Shown one piece after another: positions 16,978 through 26,080 of a stretch of DNA of 64,000 nucleotides (within the stretch, counting starts at the first letter, position 1; the number at the start of each line of letters is the position of its first letter). Under the pieces are notes generated by a model. The model saw only the letters and a program-made list of their open reading frames with translations, did not search any database and was not told the DNA's origin. The position numbers and the translations under genes are program-made. The DNA is from Jannaschia sp. M317 (GTDB taxonomy: Bacteria > Pseudomonadota > Alphaproteobacteria > Rhodobacterales > Rhodobacteraceae), in NCBI RefSeq assembly GCF_025141175.1, contig NZ_CP081155.1, positions 1,827,001 through 1,891,000 of the forward strand, read 5' to 3'.

Positions 16978-17037
16978 ACGACAGGGCGCGGGCCAGACAC
17001 GGTCCGCGCCGCACCCAACACACCGGGGGAGGGTGGC

Positions 17038-17667
17038 ATGGCCACAGCCGCAAATGTGCGGACGGATAACTCACGTCTTAGTCGCATCGACCAATTTCTC
17101 TATCGTATCGAAGGCTGGCTGGCGCTTATCGCCGGACTGGCGATCCTGTCGCTCATGGGGCTGGCCGTCGTGTCGGTGGGCGGACGCAACTTTGTCGGTA
17201 TCCCCTTGCCGGGATACGTCGACTGGATCGAACAGATCATGCCCGCCATCGCTCTTTTGGGCATCGCCTATACGCAACGCACCGGCAGCCATATTCGCCT
17301 GGACCTGATCGTCGGCAACATGAAGGGGCGCCCGCTGTGGATCGCGGAATGGGTAACGACGCTGATCATGCTGATCCTGACCTTGCTGCTGGTCTGGGGC
17401 ACCTGGTCGCATTTCCTGCGCAGCTTCGATCTGGGGCAGCCGCTGTTCTCGCGCGATAGCTCCATCGACATCGGTCTGCCGATCTGGCCTGCGAAACTGG
17501 TCGTGCCGGTCGCGCTCATGGTCCTGGCCCTGCGGCTGAGCATCCAGTTGGTCGGCTTCAGCCGGGGTCTGCGCGGCGATGAAACGCCGGTTGCTGTCCC
17601 CCTGGTCGAAAGCGCGGCCGATCAGGCCGCCGCCGAGGCCGCCGCGATGGAAGGAGGCCAGAAATGA
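17038..17667 (+). CDS. dctQ: TRAP transporter small permease (DctQ)
   Basis: 209 residues, with GGGAGGG before ATG 17038. Four membrane segments are visible (WLALIAGLAILSLMGLAVVSV, IMPAIALLGIAYTQ, WVTTLIMLILTLLLVWG, LVVPVALMVLALRL), with the family hallmark RTGSHIRLDLIV after the second. The C-terminal tail is long, alanine-rich and cytoplasmic. DctQ links the binding protein to the large permease. It overlaps dctM by four bases (ATGA). Confidence 0.93.
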   Translation: MATAANVRTDNSRLSRIDQFLYRIEGWLALIAGLAILSLMGLAVVSVGGRNFVGIPLPGYVDWIEQIMPAIALLGIAYTQRTGSHIRLDLIVGNMKGRPLWIAEWVTTLIMLILTLLLVWGTWSHFLRSFDLGQPLFSRDSSIDIGLPIWPAKLVVPVALMVLALRLSIQLVGFSRGLRGDETPVAVPLVESAADQAAAEAAAMEGGQK

Positions 17668-19067
17668 CCCCGCTCGATATTGGCATGTGGGTCACCGGCG
17701 GGCTGGTCCTGCTGGTTGTGCTGGGCATGCGCGTGGGACTTGCCGCCGCCTTGGCCGGCGTCGTGGGGCTGATCTGGATTTTCTGGGAAAAGAAGGATTA
17801 CGCGCTGGACGAATTCACCTGGGCGCTGGGCGTTGCGGTGAAGACGGCGGGGCAGGTGCCCCATTCCAAGGTCGCCAGTCAGGCGCTGTCGCTGATCCCG
17901 ATCTTCATCCTGATCGGCTATCTTGCCTATCAGGCTGGCCTCACGCGCGCGCTGTTCGAGGCGGCGAAACGTTGGGTCGGCTGGTTGCCGGGCGGGATGG
18001 GCGTGGCCTCCGTGTTTGCGACGGCGGGGTTCTCGGCGGTGTCGGGCGCGTCGGTCGCCACCTCTGCCGTCTTCGCACGCATCGCCATCCCCGAGATGCT
18101 GGCCGTGGGCTACGACAAACGCTTTGCGGCAGGCGTCGTGGCGGCGGCGGGGACATTGGCGTCCCTGATCCCGCCCTCGGCCATTCTGGTGATCTATGCG
18201 ATCATCGTGGAACAGGACGTGGGCGCGCTGTTGCTGGCGGGTTTCCTGCCGGGCGCGTTTTCTGCCCTGGTCTACGGTGGGCTTGTCGTAGGGCTGGCGT
18301 TGGTCTGGAAGCAGCTGGGCCCGCCGGTCGGCGGCTACAGCTGGAAGCAGCGGTTTCAGGCGTTGCCGGGGGCTTTGCCGATCTTCGCGGTGATCGCGCT
18401 GATCATCCTGTTCGTCTACAATCCCTTTGGCGAGGCTTTTGGCACCCCGACCGAGGGTGGGGCCCTGTCGGCTGCGTTGATCCTGGCCATCGCGCTGTGG
18501 AAAGGCACCCGCTGGACCGAGCTGAAGGGTGCCTTGATGGAAACGGCGAAGCTGACCGCGATGATCTTCACGATCATCTGGGGTGTGCTGATCTACGTCC
18601 GTTTCCTTGGGTTCGCGGATCTGCCTGGCGCATTTTCCGACTGGATCGCGGGGCTGGATCAATCGCCGATGCTGACCTTGGTGTTCATCCTGCTGGCCTA
18701 TGCGGTGCTGGGGATGTTCATGGATGCCATCGGCATGCTGCTGCTGACCTTGCCCATCGTCTTTCCGGCGGTCATCGCGCTGAACGGCGGGGCGGGTGTG
18801 ACCGCCGCCGAAAGCCCGTTCGGCCTGTCCTCTACCGAGGTGGGGATCTGGTTTGGCATCCTTGTGGTCAAGATGGCGGAGTTCTGTCTGATCACGCCGC
18901 CCATCGGCCTCAACTGCTTTGTCGTGGCGGGCGTGCGGGACGATCTTTCGGTGCAGGATGTGTTCCGCGGCGTGACCCCGTTCTTTATCGCGGATGCGCT
19001 GACGATCGCGGCACTGGTGGCATTCCCCGGCATCGTGATGTGGCTGCCTCGCTTGCTGGGCGTCTGA
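17664..19067 (+). CDS. dctM: TRAP transporter large permease (DctM)
   Basis: 467 residues with about twelve membrane segments. This subunit carries the sodium-driven transport. Family motifs are visible: FATAGFSAVSGASVATSAVFA, LIPPSAILVIYAIIVEQDVG, and near the end LITPPIGLNCFVVAGV. It is slightly longer than the usual 425 residues because of an insertion between helices (about 28-65, including WEKKDYALDEFTW). It is the last gene of dctPQM and is followed by a strong terminator. Confidence 0.94.
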   Translation: MTPLDIGMWVTGGLVLLVVLGMRVGLAAALAGVVGLIWIFWEKKDYALDEFTWALGVAVKTAGQVPHSKVASQALSLIPIFILIGYLAYQAGLTRALFEAAKRWVGWLPGGMGVASVFATAGFSAVSGASVATSAVFARIAIPEMLAVGYDKRFAAGVVAAAGTLASLIPPSAILVIYAIIVEQDVGALLLAGFLPGAFSALVYGGLVVGLALVWKQLGPPVGGYSWKQRFQALPGALPIFAVIALIILFVYNPFGEAFGTPTEGGALSAALILAIALWKGTRWTELKGALMETAKLTAMIFTIIWGVLIYVRFLGFADLPGAFSDWIAGLDQSPMLTLVFILLAYAVLGMFMDAIGMLLLTLPIVFPAVIALNGGAGVTAAESPFGLSSTEVGIWFGILVVKMAEFCLITPPIGLNCFVVAGVRDDLSVQDVFRGVTPFFIADALTIAALVAFPGIVMWLPRLLGV

Positions 19068-19090
19068 CGCGACGCCTTCGATCACGCGAA

Positions 19091-19118
19091 AGGGCCGCCC
19101 GAGAAGGCGGCCCTTTTT
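19091..19118 (+). terminator. Rho-independent terminator after dctM
   Basis: AGGGCCGCC (19091-19099) pairs with GGCGGCCCT (19106-19114) and is followed by Ts to 19118. It lies 24 bases after the dctM stop. Confidence 0.9.
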
Positions 19119-19181
19119 GCGTCGAGGGAACCGGGGGTGCCCCCGACCAGCGCAGGGTCGGCGCGCCCCGCAGCCCCCCTG

Positions 19182-20327
19182 TCAGAGCAGCTGCAGCAGC
19201 AGCGCGCGGGTATTCGCCTCGGTCATCGCGACCGGGTTGCCGCCGGTACTGGGGTCGGCCAGCGCACCTTGCACGATCCGGTCAATGTCCGGGTCTCTGA
19301 CGCCCAAGGCGGTCAATGTCTTCGGGATGCCCATGGATGCGTTGAGATCATCGACATAGGCGCAAAACCCGTCAAAGCCGCCGTCGATCCCCAGATAGGC
19401 GGCCGCCTGCGCCATCCGGTCCGCAATCTCGGGGCGGTTGAACTGCAACACGGCAGGCATGCAGACGGCGTTCGTCGTGCCGTGGTGGGTGTGGTGGATC
19501 GCGCCGATGGGATGAGACAGCGCATGGATGGCGCCCAGCCCCTTTTGGAACGCTGTGGCCCCCATCGCGGCGGCGGACATCATCTGCGCGCGCGCCTCTA
19601 TGTCGGTGCCGTCGGCGTAGGCGCGCGGCAGGTAGTCCTTGACCAGACGCATGCCTTCCAGCGCGATGCCCTGGGACATCGGGTGGTAGTGCGGCGAGCA
19701 GAAGGCCTCGACGCAATGGGCAAAGGCATCAAGGCCGGTGCCCGCCGTGATCGCCTTTGGCATGCCGACCGTCAGTTCCGGGTCGCAGATCACGACCGCC
19801 GGCAGCATCCTGGGGTGGAAGATGATCTTTTTCTCGGCGGTCCGGGAATTCGTGATGATCGACGCGCGCCCGACCTCCGACCCGGTGCCTGCGGTGGTCG
19901 GTACGGCGACGATGGGGGCGATGGCGTCCGCGTCGGCGCGGGTCCACCAGTCGCCCACGTCTTCAAAGTCCCAGATCGGGCGGCTTTGCCCGGCGAGGAA
20001 GGCCACGACCTTGCCCAGATCCAGACCCGAGCCGCCGCCAAAGGCCACGACCCCGTCATGGCCGCCGTCGCGATAGGCCCGTACGCCAGCCTCGGCGTTG
20101 ACCTCGTTCGGGTTGGGATCCACCTCGGCAAAGATCGCCCGGCCCAGACCCGCCGCTTCCAGCAGGTCGAGGGTGCGGGTCGTAATCTCCATCGTGGCCA
20201 ACCCCTTGTCGGTGACCAACAAGGGACGGGTGATGCCCGCGGCGACACAGGCATCCGCGATTTCGGCGATGCGGCCCGCGCCGAAGCGGATGGACGTGGG
20301 ATAGGACCAGTTTGCGCGGATCGTCAT
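19182..20327 (-). CDS. Iron-containing alcohol dehydrogenase
   Basis: 381 residues of the group III (Fe-dependent) alcohol dehydrogenase family. The N-terminal NAD-binding part contains GGGSGLDLGKVVAF, and the helical metal domain has the ligands Asp, His, His and His in GLDAFAHCVEAF and KGLGAIHALSHPIGAIHHTHHG. It oxidises an alcohol to an aldehyde with NAD. It is the last gene of the operon that starts at 27425, one base after the aldehyde dehydrogenase gene in coding direction, so the pair probably carries out two consecutive oxidations of the same substrate. The exact substrate is not shown. Confidence 0.92.
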   Translation of the reverse strand: MTIRANWSYPTSIRFGAGRIAEIADACVAAGITRPLLVTDKGLATMEITTRTLDLLEAAGLGRAIFAEVDPNPNEVNAEAGVRAYRDGGHDGVVAFGGGSGLDLGKVVAFLAGQSRPIWDFEDVGDWWTRADADAIAPIVAVPTTAGTGSEVGRASIITNSRTAEKKIIFHPRMLPAVVICDPELTVGMPKAITAGTGLDAFAHCVEAFCSPHYHPMSQGIALEGMRLVKDYLPRAYADGTDIEARAQMMSAAAMGATAFQKGLGAIHALSHPIGAIHHTHHGTTNAVCMPAVLQFNRPEIADRMAQAAAYLGIDGGFDGFCAYVDDLNASMGIPKTLTALGVRDPDIDRIVQGALADPSTGGNPVAMTEANTRALLLQLL

Positions 20328-20328
20328 G

Positions 20329-21699
20329 TCAGGCCTTCTTCATGTGGTAGGATTTCGGACGGGTCAGGTTGTGAAAGCCGATGACCGACAGACCGCCACC
20401 GCGCCCGGTGTCCTTGCACCCGGTCCAGCACAGCGCCGGGTCCAGGTAATCGGCGCGGTTCTGGAACACGGTGCCGGTTTCCAGCCGATCCGCGATCCGT
20501 TCCGCCCGGTCGGTGTCGGGCGTCCACAGCGAAACGGTCAGCCCATAGGCACAATCGTTCATCAGCGCGATCGCCTCGGCGTCGTCCTTGACCGGCATGA
20601 TGCCGACCACGGGGCCAAAGCTTTCTTCGCGCATGACCCGCATCTGGTGGGTGACATTGGTCAGGATCTGCGGGGCCAGATAGGCACCGCCATCCTCGGG
20701 AAAATCCTCGGGGGCGATATGGGCGGTTGCGCCCTCGGCCACGGCCTCGGCCACCTGGGCGCGCACGCCTTCGGCAAAGCGGACCTGCGCCATGGGGCCG
20801 ATCGTCGTCTCGGGGTCCAGGGGATTGCCCAGCTTGTAACCCTTGACCAGGGCCACCGCCTTTTCGACGAAGGCATCGAACAGGCTTTCGTGGACATAGA
20901 TCCGTTCGATCCCGCAGCAGCACTGGCCGGAGTTGAACATCGCCCCGTCCATCAGCGTATCGACGGCGGCATCCAGGTCCGCGTCTTCCATCACATAGCC
21001 CGGATCCTTGCCGCCCAGTTCCAGACCGACGCCGGTAAAGGTGCCCGCCGCCGCGCGCTCTATCGCCTGGCCGCCTGCGACGGATCCGGTGAAGTTCACA
21101 AAGCCAAAGGCCCGCCCCGCGATCAGGTCCGACGTCGTGTCGTGGTCCAGAAACAGGTTCATGAACACGTCTTCGGGCACGCCCGCCTCGTGGAAGGCGC
21201 GGACCATCCGTTCGCCCACCAGTGGCGTTTGCGAGGCATGTTTCAGAACGACCGTGTTTCCGGCCATCAAGGCGGGCGCAATCGTGTTGATTGCCGTCAT
21301 GTAGGGGTAATTCCACGGGGCCACGACCAGAACGACGCCGTGGGGGACGCGCTTGATCATGCGGCGGAACCGGTCGCTGTCCTCGACCACCATCGGGGCA
21401 AGAGAGCTGTGCGCGATGCCCGCCATATAGGACGCGCGCTCGGTGAAGCCGCCGAATTCGCCGCCGTAGCGGACCGGTCGGCCCATCTGATGCGCCAGTT
21501 CGGGCACGATTTCGTCGTTCATTTCACCGACGCGGGCAACGCCTGCCAGCACCAGGTCGATCCGTTCCTGCAGGGGGCGGTCGGCCCAGGCGATCTGGGC
21601 GGTGCGGGCCCGGTCGACAGCGGCGCGCGCCTCTGCCGGGGTCAGCGTGGGGCGTTCGGCAAAGACCGACCCATCAATGGGAGAGATACAGCGGATCAT
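20329..21699 (-). CDS. NAD(P)-dependent aldehyde dehydrogenase
   Basis: 456 residues from ATG 21699; the frame is open to 21768 but the extra residues do not resemble the family. Motifs: PWNYPYMTAINTIAPALMAGN (cofactor pocket), catalytic Glu in LELGGKDPGYV, and catalytic Cys in FNSGQCCCGIERIYV. The run of three cysteines at the active site is seen in several aldehyde dehydrogenases of glycolaldehyde or aminoaldehyde type. It follows the glutamine-synthetase-like gene by 81 bases and precedes the alcohol dehydrogenase gene in one leftward operon. Confidence 0.93.
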   Translation of the reverse strand: MIRCISPIDGSVFAERPTLTPAEARAAVDRARTAQIAWADRPLQERIDLVLAGVARVGEMNDEIVPELAHQMGRPVRYGGEFGGFTERASYMAGIAHSSLAPMVVEDSDRFRRMIKRVPHGVVLVVAPWNYPYMTAINTIAPALMAGNTVVLKHASQTPLVGERMVRAFHEAGVPEDVFMNLFLDHDTTSDLIAGRAFGFVNFTGSVAGGQAIERAAAGTFTGVGLELGGKDPGYVMEDADLDAAVDTLMDGAMFNSGQCCCGIERIYVHESLFDAFVEKAVALVKGYKLGNPLDPETTIGPMAQVRFAEGVRAQVAEAVAEGATAHIAPEDFPEDGGAYLAPQILTNVTHQMRVMREESFGPVVGIMPVKDDAEAIALMNDCAYGLTVSLWTPDTDRAERIADRLETGTVFQNRADYLDPALCWTGCKDTGRGGGLSVIGFHNLTRPKSYHMKKA

Positions 21700-21780
21700 G
21701 ACAGAACTTTCGTGAAGGGCCGCCCGGTGCGGGTCGGTGCAGGTGAATATCTCATGGCGTGGGCGCACGAACCAGAGGGG

Positions 21781-23133
21781 TCATGCCCTCTCGAAGCCGC
21801 GCGCGATTTCCCAGTCGGTGACGGCGCGGTCGAACTCCTCCTGCTCCCACTCGGCGGCGCGGGTGTAGTGGTCGATCACGTCGTCCCCCATCGCCGCGCG
21901 CAGCATCGCCGAGCTGCGCAGCGTCTCGGTCGCGGCGCGCAATGTCTGGGGAATGTCGGCGGCCTTCGCGTCCTCGTAGACGTCGCCGGTCGTCGCCGGT
22001 TGCAGGTCCATCTTGTCCTCGATGCCCCTGATCCCGGCGGCCAGCATTGCGGCCTGCGCCAGATAGGGGTTCAGGTCAGATCCCCCGATCCGGCATTCGA
22101 CCCGGATCCCCTTGGTCCCGTCGCCGCACAGCCGGAACCCGGCGGTGCGGTTGTCGATGGACCAGACCGTTTTCGTGGGCGCAAAGGTCCCCTTGGCAAA
22201 CCGTTTGTAGCTGTTGACGTAGGGGGCCAGAAAATAGGTGTAATCGGGCGAATAGGCGATCAACCCGGCCATGTAGTGCCGCATCAGGTCCGACATGCCG
22301 AGGTCCGCGTCCGGATCGTGGAACGCGGGCGTCCCGTCCCGCCAGAGCGATTGGTGCACGTGGCTGGAACTGCCGACCCGGTCGGCGGCCCATTTCGGCA
22401 GGAACGACGCGGCGTGGCCCTGCTGCCAGGCGATTTCCTTGACCGCGTGTTTCGCGATGGAATGATGATCGGCGCAGGCCAAGGCCTCCGCGTAGCGGAT
22501 GTTCAACTCTTCCTGACCTGCCTCGGCCTCGCCCTTGGTGTTCTCGACGGGGATGCCCGCGGCGAACAGGTGGTTACGAAGCGGGCGCATCACGGCCTCT
22601 TCCTTGGTCGTCTGAAAGATGTGGTAGTCTTCGTTGTAGCCCGAAATCGGCGTCAGGTCGCGAAAGCCGTCCTTGCGGATCTGATCCAGCGGCTTTTCGA
22701 ACAGAAAGAACTCCAGCTCCGTCGCCATCATCGGCGTCAGGCCAAGTTTTTCCAGACGCGCGATCTGCCGTTTGAGAATGGCACGGGGGGAATGGGGCAC
22801 GGGGGCGTGTGTGTGGTGGTCCAGGATGTCGCACAACACCATCGCAGTGCCGTCCAACCAGGGGACGGGGCGGATGGTGTCCAGATCGGGCTTCATCACG
22901 TAGTCGCCGTAACCCGCCTGCCAGCTGCTTGCCGCATAGCCGGGCGGGGTCGCCATCTCCAGATCCGTGGCCAGCAGGTAGTTGCAGCAGTGGGTTTCCT
23001 CGTAAGAGGTCTCGACGAAGTTGACGGCGTGGAACCGTTTGCCGGTCAGGCGGCCCTGCATGTCCACGAAGCAGACGAGGACGGTGTCGATATCGCCCGC
23101 CGCAACAGCGGCCTTCAGCTCTTCGAATGTCAT
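21781..23133 (-). CDS. Glutamine synthetase-like ligase (probable gamma-glutamyl-amine synthetase)
   Basis: 450 residues of the glutamine synthetase fold, class GlnA3/PuuA/IpuC. Visible motifs are the N-terminal FVDMQGRLTGKR, ELEFFLFE (metal site), EAEAGQEELNIRY, GSSSHVHQSLW (ATP site) and RVECRIGGSDLNPYL. The adenylylation tyrosine region of GlnA (NLYDLPPEE) is missing, and the true glnA lies at 41918. Relatives with this pattern join glutamate to an amine such as putrescine, isopropylamine or ethanolamine. The alcohol and aldehyde dehydrogenases downstream suggest an amino-alcohol type substrate. That substrate is an inference. Confidence 0.88.
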   Translation of the reverse strand: MTFEELKAAVAAGDIDTVLVCFVDMQGRLTGKRFHAVNFVETSYEETHCCNYLLATDLEMATPPGYAASSWQAGYGDYVMKPDLDTIRPVPWLDGTAMVLCDILDHHTHAPVPHSPRAILKRQIARLEKLGLTPMMATELEFFLFEKPLDQIRKDGFRDLTPISGYNEDYHIFQTTKEEAVMRPLRNHLFAAGIPVENTKGEAEAGQEELNIRYAEALACADHHSIAKHAVKEIAWQQGHAASFLPKWAADRVGSSSHVHQSLWRDGTPAFHDPDADLGMSDLMRHYMAGLIAYSPDYTYFLAPYVNSYKRFAKGTFAPTKTVWSIDNRTAGFRLCGDGTKGIRVECRIGGSDLNPYLAQAAMLAAGIRGIEDKMDLQPATTGDVYEDAKAADIPQTLRAATETLRSSAMLRAAMGDDVIDHYTRAAEWEQEEFDRAVTDWEIARGFERA

Positions 23134-23145
23134 GGTGGCGTCCTT

Positions 23146-23535
23146 TCAGCCTTGGTCGGTCTTGATGCCGTCGTGGGCCAGATCCAGCATTTCGACGGTC
23201 GTACCCGTTGGTCCTGTGGTGAACGGCCCCGCGCGCAGCGGGAAGGCATGGGGCAGGTGCCAGGTGGCCACCGGCGTGCCTGCCACGTCATGCAGGGTCA
23301 CGGTGACGGCGCGGCGCGCGATGCGCAACGTTTCCACGTCGGCGACCCAGGCGCGCAGCGCGTCGCCGTCGCGGGTGGTGCCGAACTGGCAGGTGATCTC
23401 GTCGGGGGGGCGCCCACCCGGTGCCCCCAGGCCCGAGATCTCGCGAAAGGCGAGGCGGCCGAGACCTTCGATCTCGACCGTGAAGGGCGTCGTGTCGCTG
23501 AAGGCGTCGAACGCATCGTGTTTGGGTGGGCGCAT
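23146..23535 (-). CDS. Orphan tail-tube protein, T4 gp19 / contractile-tail family
   Basis: 129 residues from ATG 23535, with GGAG upstream. The pattern is that of the gp19-like tail tube family found in phages and extracellular contractile injection systems: FTVEIEGLGRLAFREISGLGAP, then LRAWVADVETLRIARRAVTV, HDVAGTPVATWHLPHAFPLR and a final VEMLDLAHDGI. The usual length is about 145, so it is slightly short, chiefly in the loop after the ISGL motif. In phages and injection systems such proteins stack into the inner tube. Here there is no sheath, baseplate, spike or other tail gene. It sits between a TRAP binding-protein gene and a glutamine-synthetase-like gene, with 52- and 12-base gaps, as a member of a metabolic operon. 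Its role here is unknown. Confidence 0.75.
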   Translation of the reverse strand: MRPPKHDAFDAFSDTTPFTVEIEGLGRLAFREISGLGAPGGRPPDEITCQFGTTRDGDALRAWVADVETLRIARRAVTVTLHDVAGTPVATWHLPHAFPLRAGPFTTGPTGTTVEMLDLAHDGIKTDQG

Positions 23536-23587
23536 CGGCGTCTCCGAAAGGGGGCGGCGGCGCAAAGGCCGCACGCCCCCGCTGGTC

Positions 23588-24616
23588 TCAGGTGTAGCGG
23601 TAGGGGCGCCCTGCCGCTTCCATGTCGGCATTGTACTGCTTGATGATGTCGACCACCTTGCGCTTGGTCTCCGACTCGGCGGCGATCTCTTCCCAGAAAT
23701 CCTTGGCTGCCGCTTCGACCGTGGCCCATTCCGCATCCGGGATGGAGGTCAGCTGCAGCTTGTCGCCCTGGGTCCGCAGCCGGGCCTCGCCGCCCCAATA
23801 CCACCACTGACGGTAGTAGTGCGACTGATCGGTGCAGACCCGGAACAGGGTTTGCAGATCCTCGGGCAGTTCGTTCCACCGTTCCATATTGGCAAAGAAC
23901 GACCCGGCCCAGGCGCCCGAGATATTGTTGGTCAGGAAGTAGTTGGTCACATCCGCCCAGCCGACGGTGTAATCCTCGGTGATGCCCGACCAGGCGATGC
24001 CGTCGAGCTCGCCGGTCTGGACCGCGACCTCGATGTCTTCCCACGGCAGGTTGACCGGCACGACGCCGAATTGCGACAGGAAGCGACCGGCGGTCGGGAA
24101 GGTGAAGATCCGCTTGCCCTGAAGGTCGGCCAGCGACCGGATCGGATCCTTGGTGGCGAAATGGCACGGGTCCCAGGCCCCGGCCGAGATGTGTTTGACC
24201 CCGACCTTGGCGTATTCCTCCTGCCAGATCTCGTTCAGGCCGTACTGGTTGAACAGCACCGGCACATCCAGCGAGTAGCGCGATGCAAACGGGAAATAGC
24301 CGCCGAAGACGGTGACCTCGGTGGGCGACGCCATGGAGTCGTCGTCGGATTGCACCGCGTCGATGGTGCCGCGCTGCATCGCCTGGAACAGCTCGCCTGT
24401 CGGGACCAGCTGATCGGCGTAGAACAGTTCGATCTGCATGCGGTCGCCCGCGATCTTGTTGAACATTTTGATGGCCGGGTCGATGACCTCGGCGGCCAGG
24501 GCGGCGCCGGCATAGGTCTGCATGCGCCAGGTGATCGTGCCCTGTGCCAGGGCGGGCGCGGCGAGCGCGGCGGGCGCGGTGGCGGCCCCCGCGATGAACT
24601 TGCGTCTGGTGGTCAT
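23588..24616 (-). CDS. dctP: TRAP transporter substrate-binding protein, Tat-exported
   Basis: 342 residues. The N-terminus MTTRRKFIAGAAT followed by an alanine-rich stretch ending in ALA is a twin-arginine signal, so the protein is exported folded to the periplasm. The mature part has DctP-family features: TWRMQTYAG, FPTAGRFLSQFGVVPVNLPWEDIEVAVQTGELDG and WSGITEDYTVGW. This subclass (with the QTGELDG segment) often binds keto acids or related carboxylates, but the ligand here is unknown. It is separated from dctM by 138 bases, and the tail-tube-like gene follows 52 bases downstream. Confidence 0.93.
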   Translation of the reverse strand: MTTRRKFIAGAATAPAALAAPALAQGTITWRMQTYAGAALAAEVIDPAIKMFNKIAGDRMQIELFYADQLVPTGELFQAMQRGTIDAVQSDDDSMASPTEVTVFGGYFPFASRYSLDVPVLFNQYGLNEIWQEEYAKVGVKHISAGAWDPCHFATKDPIRSLADLQGKRIFTFPTAGRFLSQFGVVPVNLPWEDIEVAVQTGELDGIAWSGITEDYTVGWADVTNYFLTNNISGAWAGSFFANMERWNELPEDLQTLFRVCTDQSHYYRQWWYWGGEARLRTQGDKLQLTSIPDAEWATVEAAAKDFWEEIAAESETKRKVVDIIKQYNADMEAAGRPYRYT

Positions 24617-24754
24617 GTCTTCACTCTCCTTGCTGCGGTTGGGGTGCCGGGATCGACCTTTGCGGTCTGTTCGGCCCTCCTCGGAGGGGCCCGGAGTGGG
24701 GCAGGTGCCCCGATTATCTGCTGTGGATGGTGTGCGGGCCGGGTGGCGGGGCGC

Positions 24755-26080
24755 TCAGTTTCCATAGATCACCCCCGGCAACCACGTCGCGAGACCGGGG
24801 AAGATCATGACCAGCGCCAGCGCCCCCACCATCACCGCCACGAAAGGCGTGATCGACGCATAGATGTCGCGCAGCGAGATTTCAGGCGGGGCCATCGCGC
24901 GCATCAGGAACAGGTTATAGCCGAAGGGCGGCGTCATGTAGGCGATCTGCGTCGTGATCGTATAGAGGATTCCGTACCAGATCAGGTCAAAGCCCAGCTC
25001 TCCGACAAGCGGCACGTAAAGGGGCGCGACGATCACCAGCATGGCCGTGTCGTCCAGGAACGTCCCCATCAGGATGAAGCTGAGCTGCATGAGGATGAGG
25101 ATCATCCAGGGGGACAGGTTCAGCTGCTCCGTAAACAGGCTCTCGATTGCTTTGACCGCGCCCAGCCCGTCGAAGACCGCGCCAAAGGCCAATGCCGCCA
25201 GGATGATCCACATGAACATGCAAGTGATGCCCAGCGTGTTGCGGACCGAATTCTCGAACACCTGCCGCGTCATCCGTCCCTTGACGACGGCGGCCATGAA
25301 CGCCGCCAGGGCACCGATGGCGGAACTTTCGACCAGCGAGGTCCAGCCCTGCACGAAGGGCACCATCATCGTCGCAAAGATGATCAGCGGCAAAAGGCCC
25401 GCGCGCAGCAGGCGCATCTTTTCGGCGCGCGGCAGGTCGCGCTCCTCGGCGGGCAGGGCGGGGCCCAGCGACGGTTGCAGCCGGCAGCGGACAGCGATGT
25501 AGATCACGAACATCGCGGCCATCATCAGACCCGGGATCACACCCGCCAGCCACAATTGTCCCACCGGTTGCCGCGCGATCATCGCATAGAGCACCAGCAC
25601 CACGGACGGTGGCACAAGAATGCCCAGCGATGACCCTGCCTGGACCACACCGGTGACCATGCGTTTGTCGTAGCCCCGTTTCAGCAACTCCGGCAGGGCG
25701 ATGGTCGCGCCAATCGCCATGCCCGCCACCGACAGCCCGTTCATCGCCGAAATCAGGACCATCAACCCGATCGTCCCGATCGCCAACCCGCCGCGCAGGC
25801 CGCCCATCCAGACATGGAACATCTTGTAGAGATCGTCCGCGATTTTGCTTTCCGACAGCACGTAGCCCATGAAAATGAACATCGGCAGGGTCAGCAGCGG
25901 ATACCATTTCATCAGCTTCATCGCCGCCGAAAACCCGATGTCGAACCCGCCTCGATCCCCCCAAAGCAGCAGTGCCGCGATGACGGCGACGAAACCGATG
26001 GCCCCGAACACGCGCTGCCCGGTCAGCAGCATCAGCATCATGGTCGAGAACATGAGCGTCGCGATCAACTCATAGGGCAT
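24755..26080 (-). CDS. dctM: TRAP transporter large permease (DctM)
   Basis: 441 residues with about twelve hydrophobic helices. Family motifs: LPMFIFMGYVLSESKIADDLY, AMNGLSVAGMAIGATIALPELLKRGYDK, LGILVPPSVVLVLYAMIARQPVGQLW, FLDDTAMLVIVAPLYVPL and YMTPPFGYNLFLMRAM. Transport is expected to be sodium-coupled. The start codon overlaps the dctQ stop by one base. It is the third gene of the 27425-19182 operon. Confidence 0.94.
   Translation of the reverse strand: MPYELIATLMFSTMMLMLLTGQRVFGAIGFVAVIAALLLWGDRGGFDIGFSAAMKLMKWYPLLTLPMFIFMGYVLSESKIADDLYKMFHVWMGGLRGGLAIGTIGLMVLISAMNGLSVAGMAIGATIALPELLKRGYDKRMVTGVVQAGSSLGILVPPSVVLVLYAMIARQPVGQLWLAGVIPGLMMAAMFVIYIAVRCRLQPSLGPALPAEERDLPRAEKMRLLRAGLLPLIIFATMMVPFVQGWTSLVESSAIGALAAFMAAVVKGRMTRQVFENSVRNTLGITCMFMWIILAALAFGAVFDGLGAVKAIESLFTEQLNLSPWMILILMQLSFILMGTFLDDTAMLVIVAPLYVPLVGELGFDLIWYGILYTITTQIAYMTPPFGYNLFLMRAMAPPEISLRDIYASITPFVAVMVGALALVMIFPGLATWLPGVIYGN

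Noticed and set aside
17622-19085. A 487-codon minus-strand frame opposite dctM
   Set aside because: His/Gln/Arg-rich shadow of the membrane-protein codons; dctM itself is unambiguous.
23146-23535. Remnant prophage or complete contractile injection system
   Set aside because: No other phage, sheath, baseplate, lysis or AAA+ gene is present within many kilobases, and composition does not change.
20326-23643. A 1105-codon open frame on the plus strand
   Set aside because: It is antisense to the aldehyde dehydrogenase and GS-like genes, whose families are certain. Long antisense frames are normal at this G+C content, and the translation is rich in His, Arg, Gly and Asp without domains.
23021-25633. 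An 870-codon open frame on the plus strand
   Set aside because: Antisense to the tail-tube-like, TRAP dctP and dctM genes; low-complexity translation with no recognisable family.
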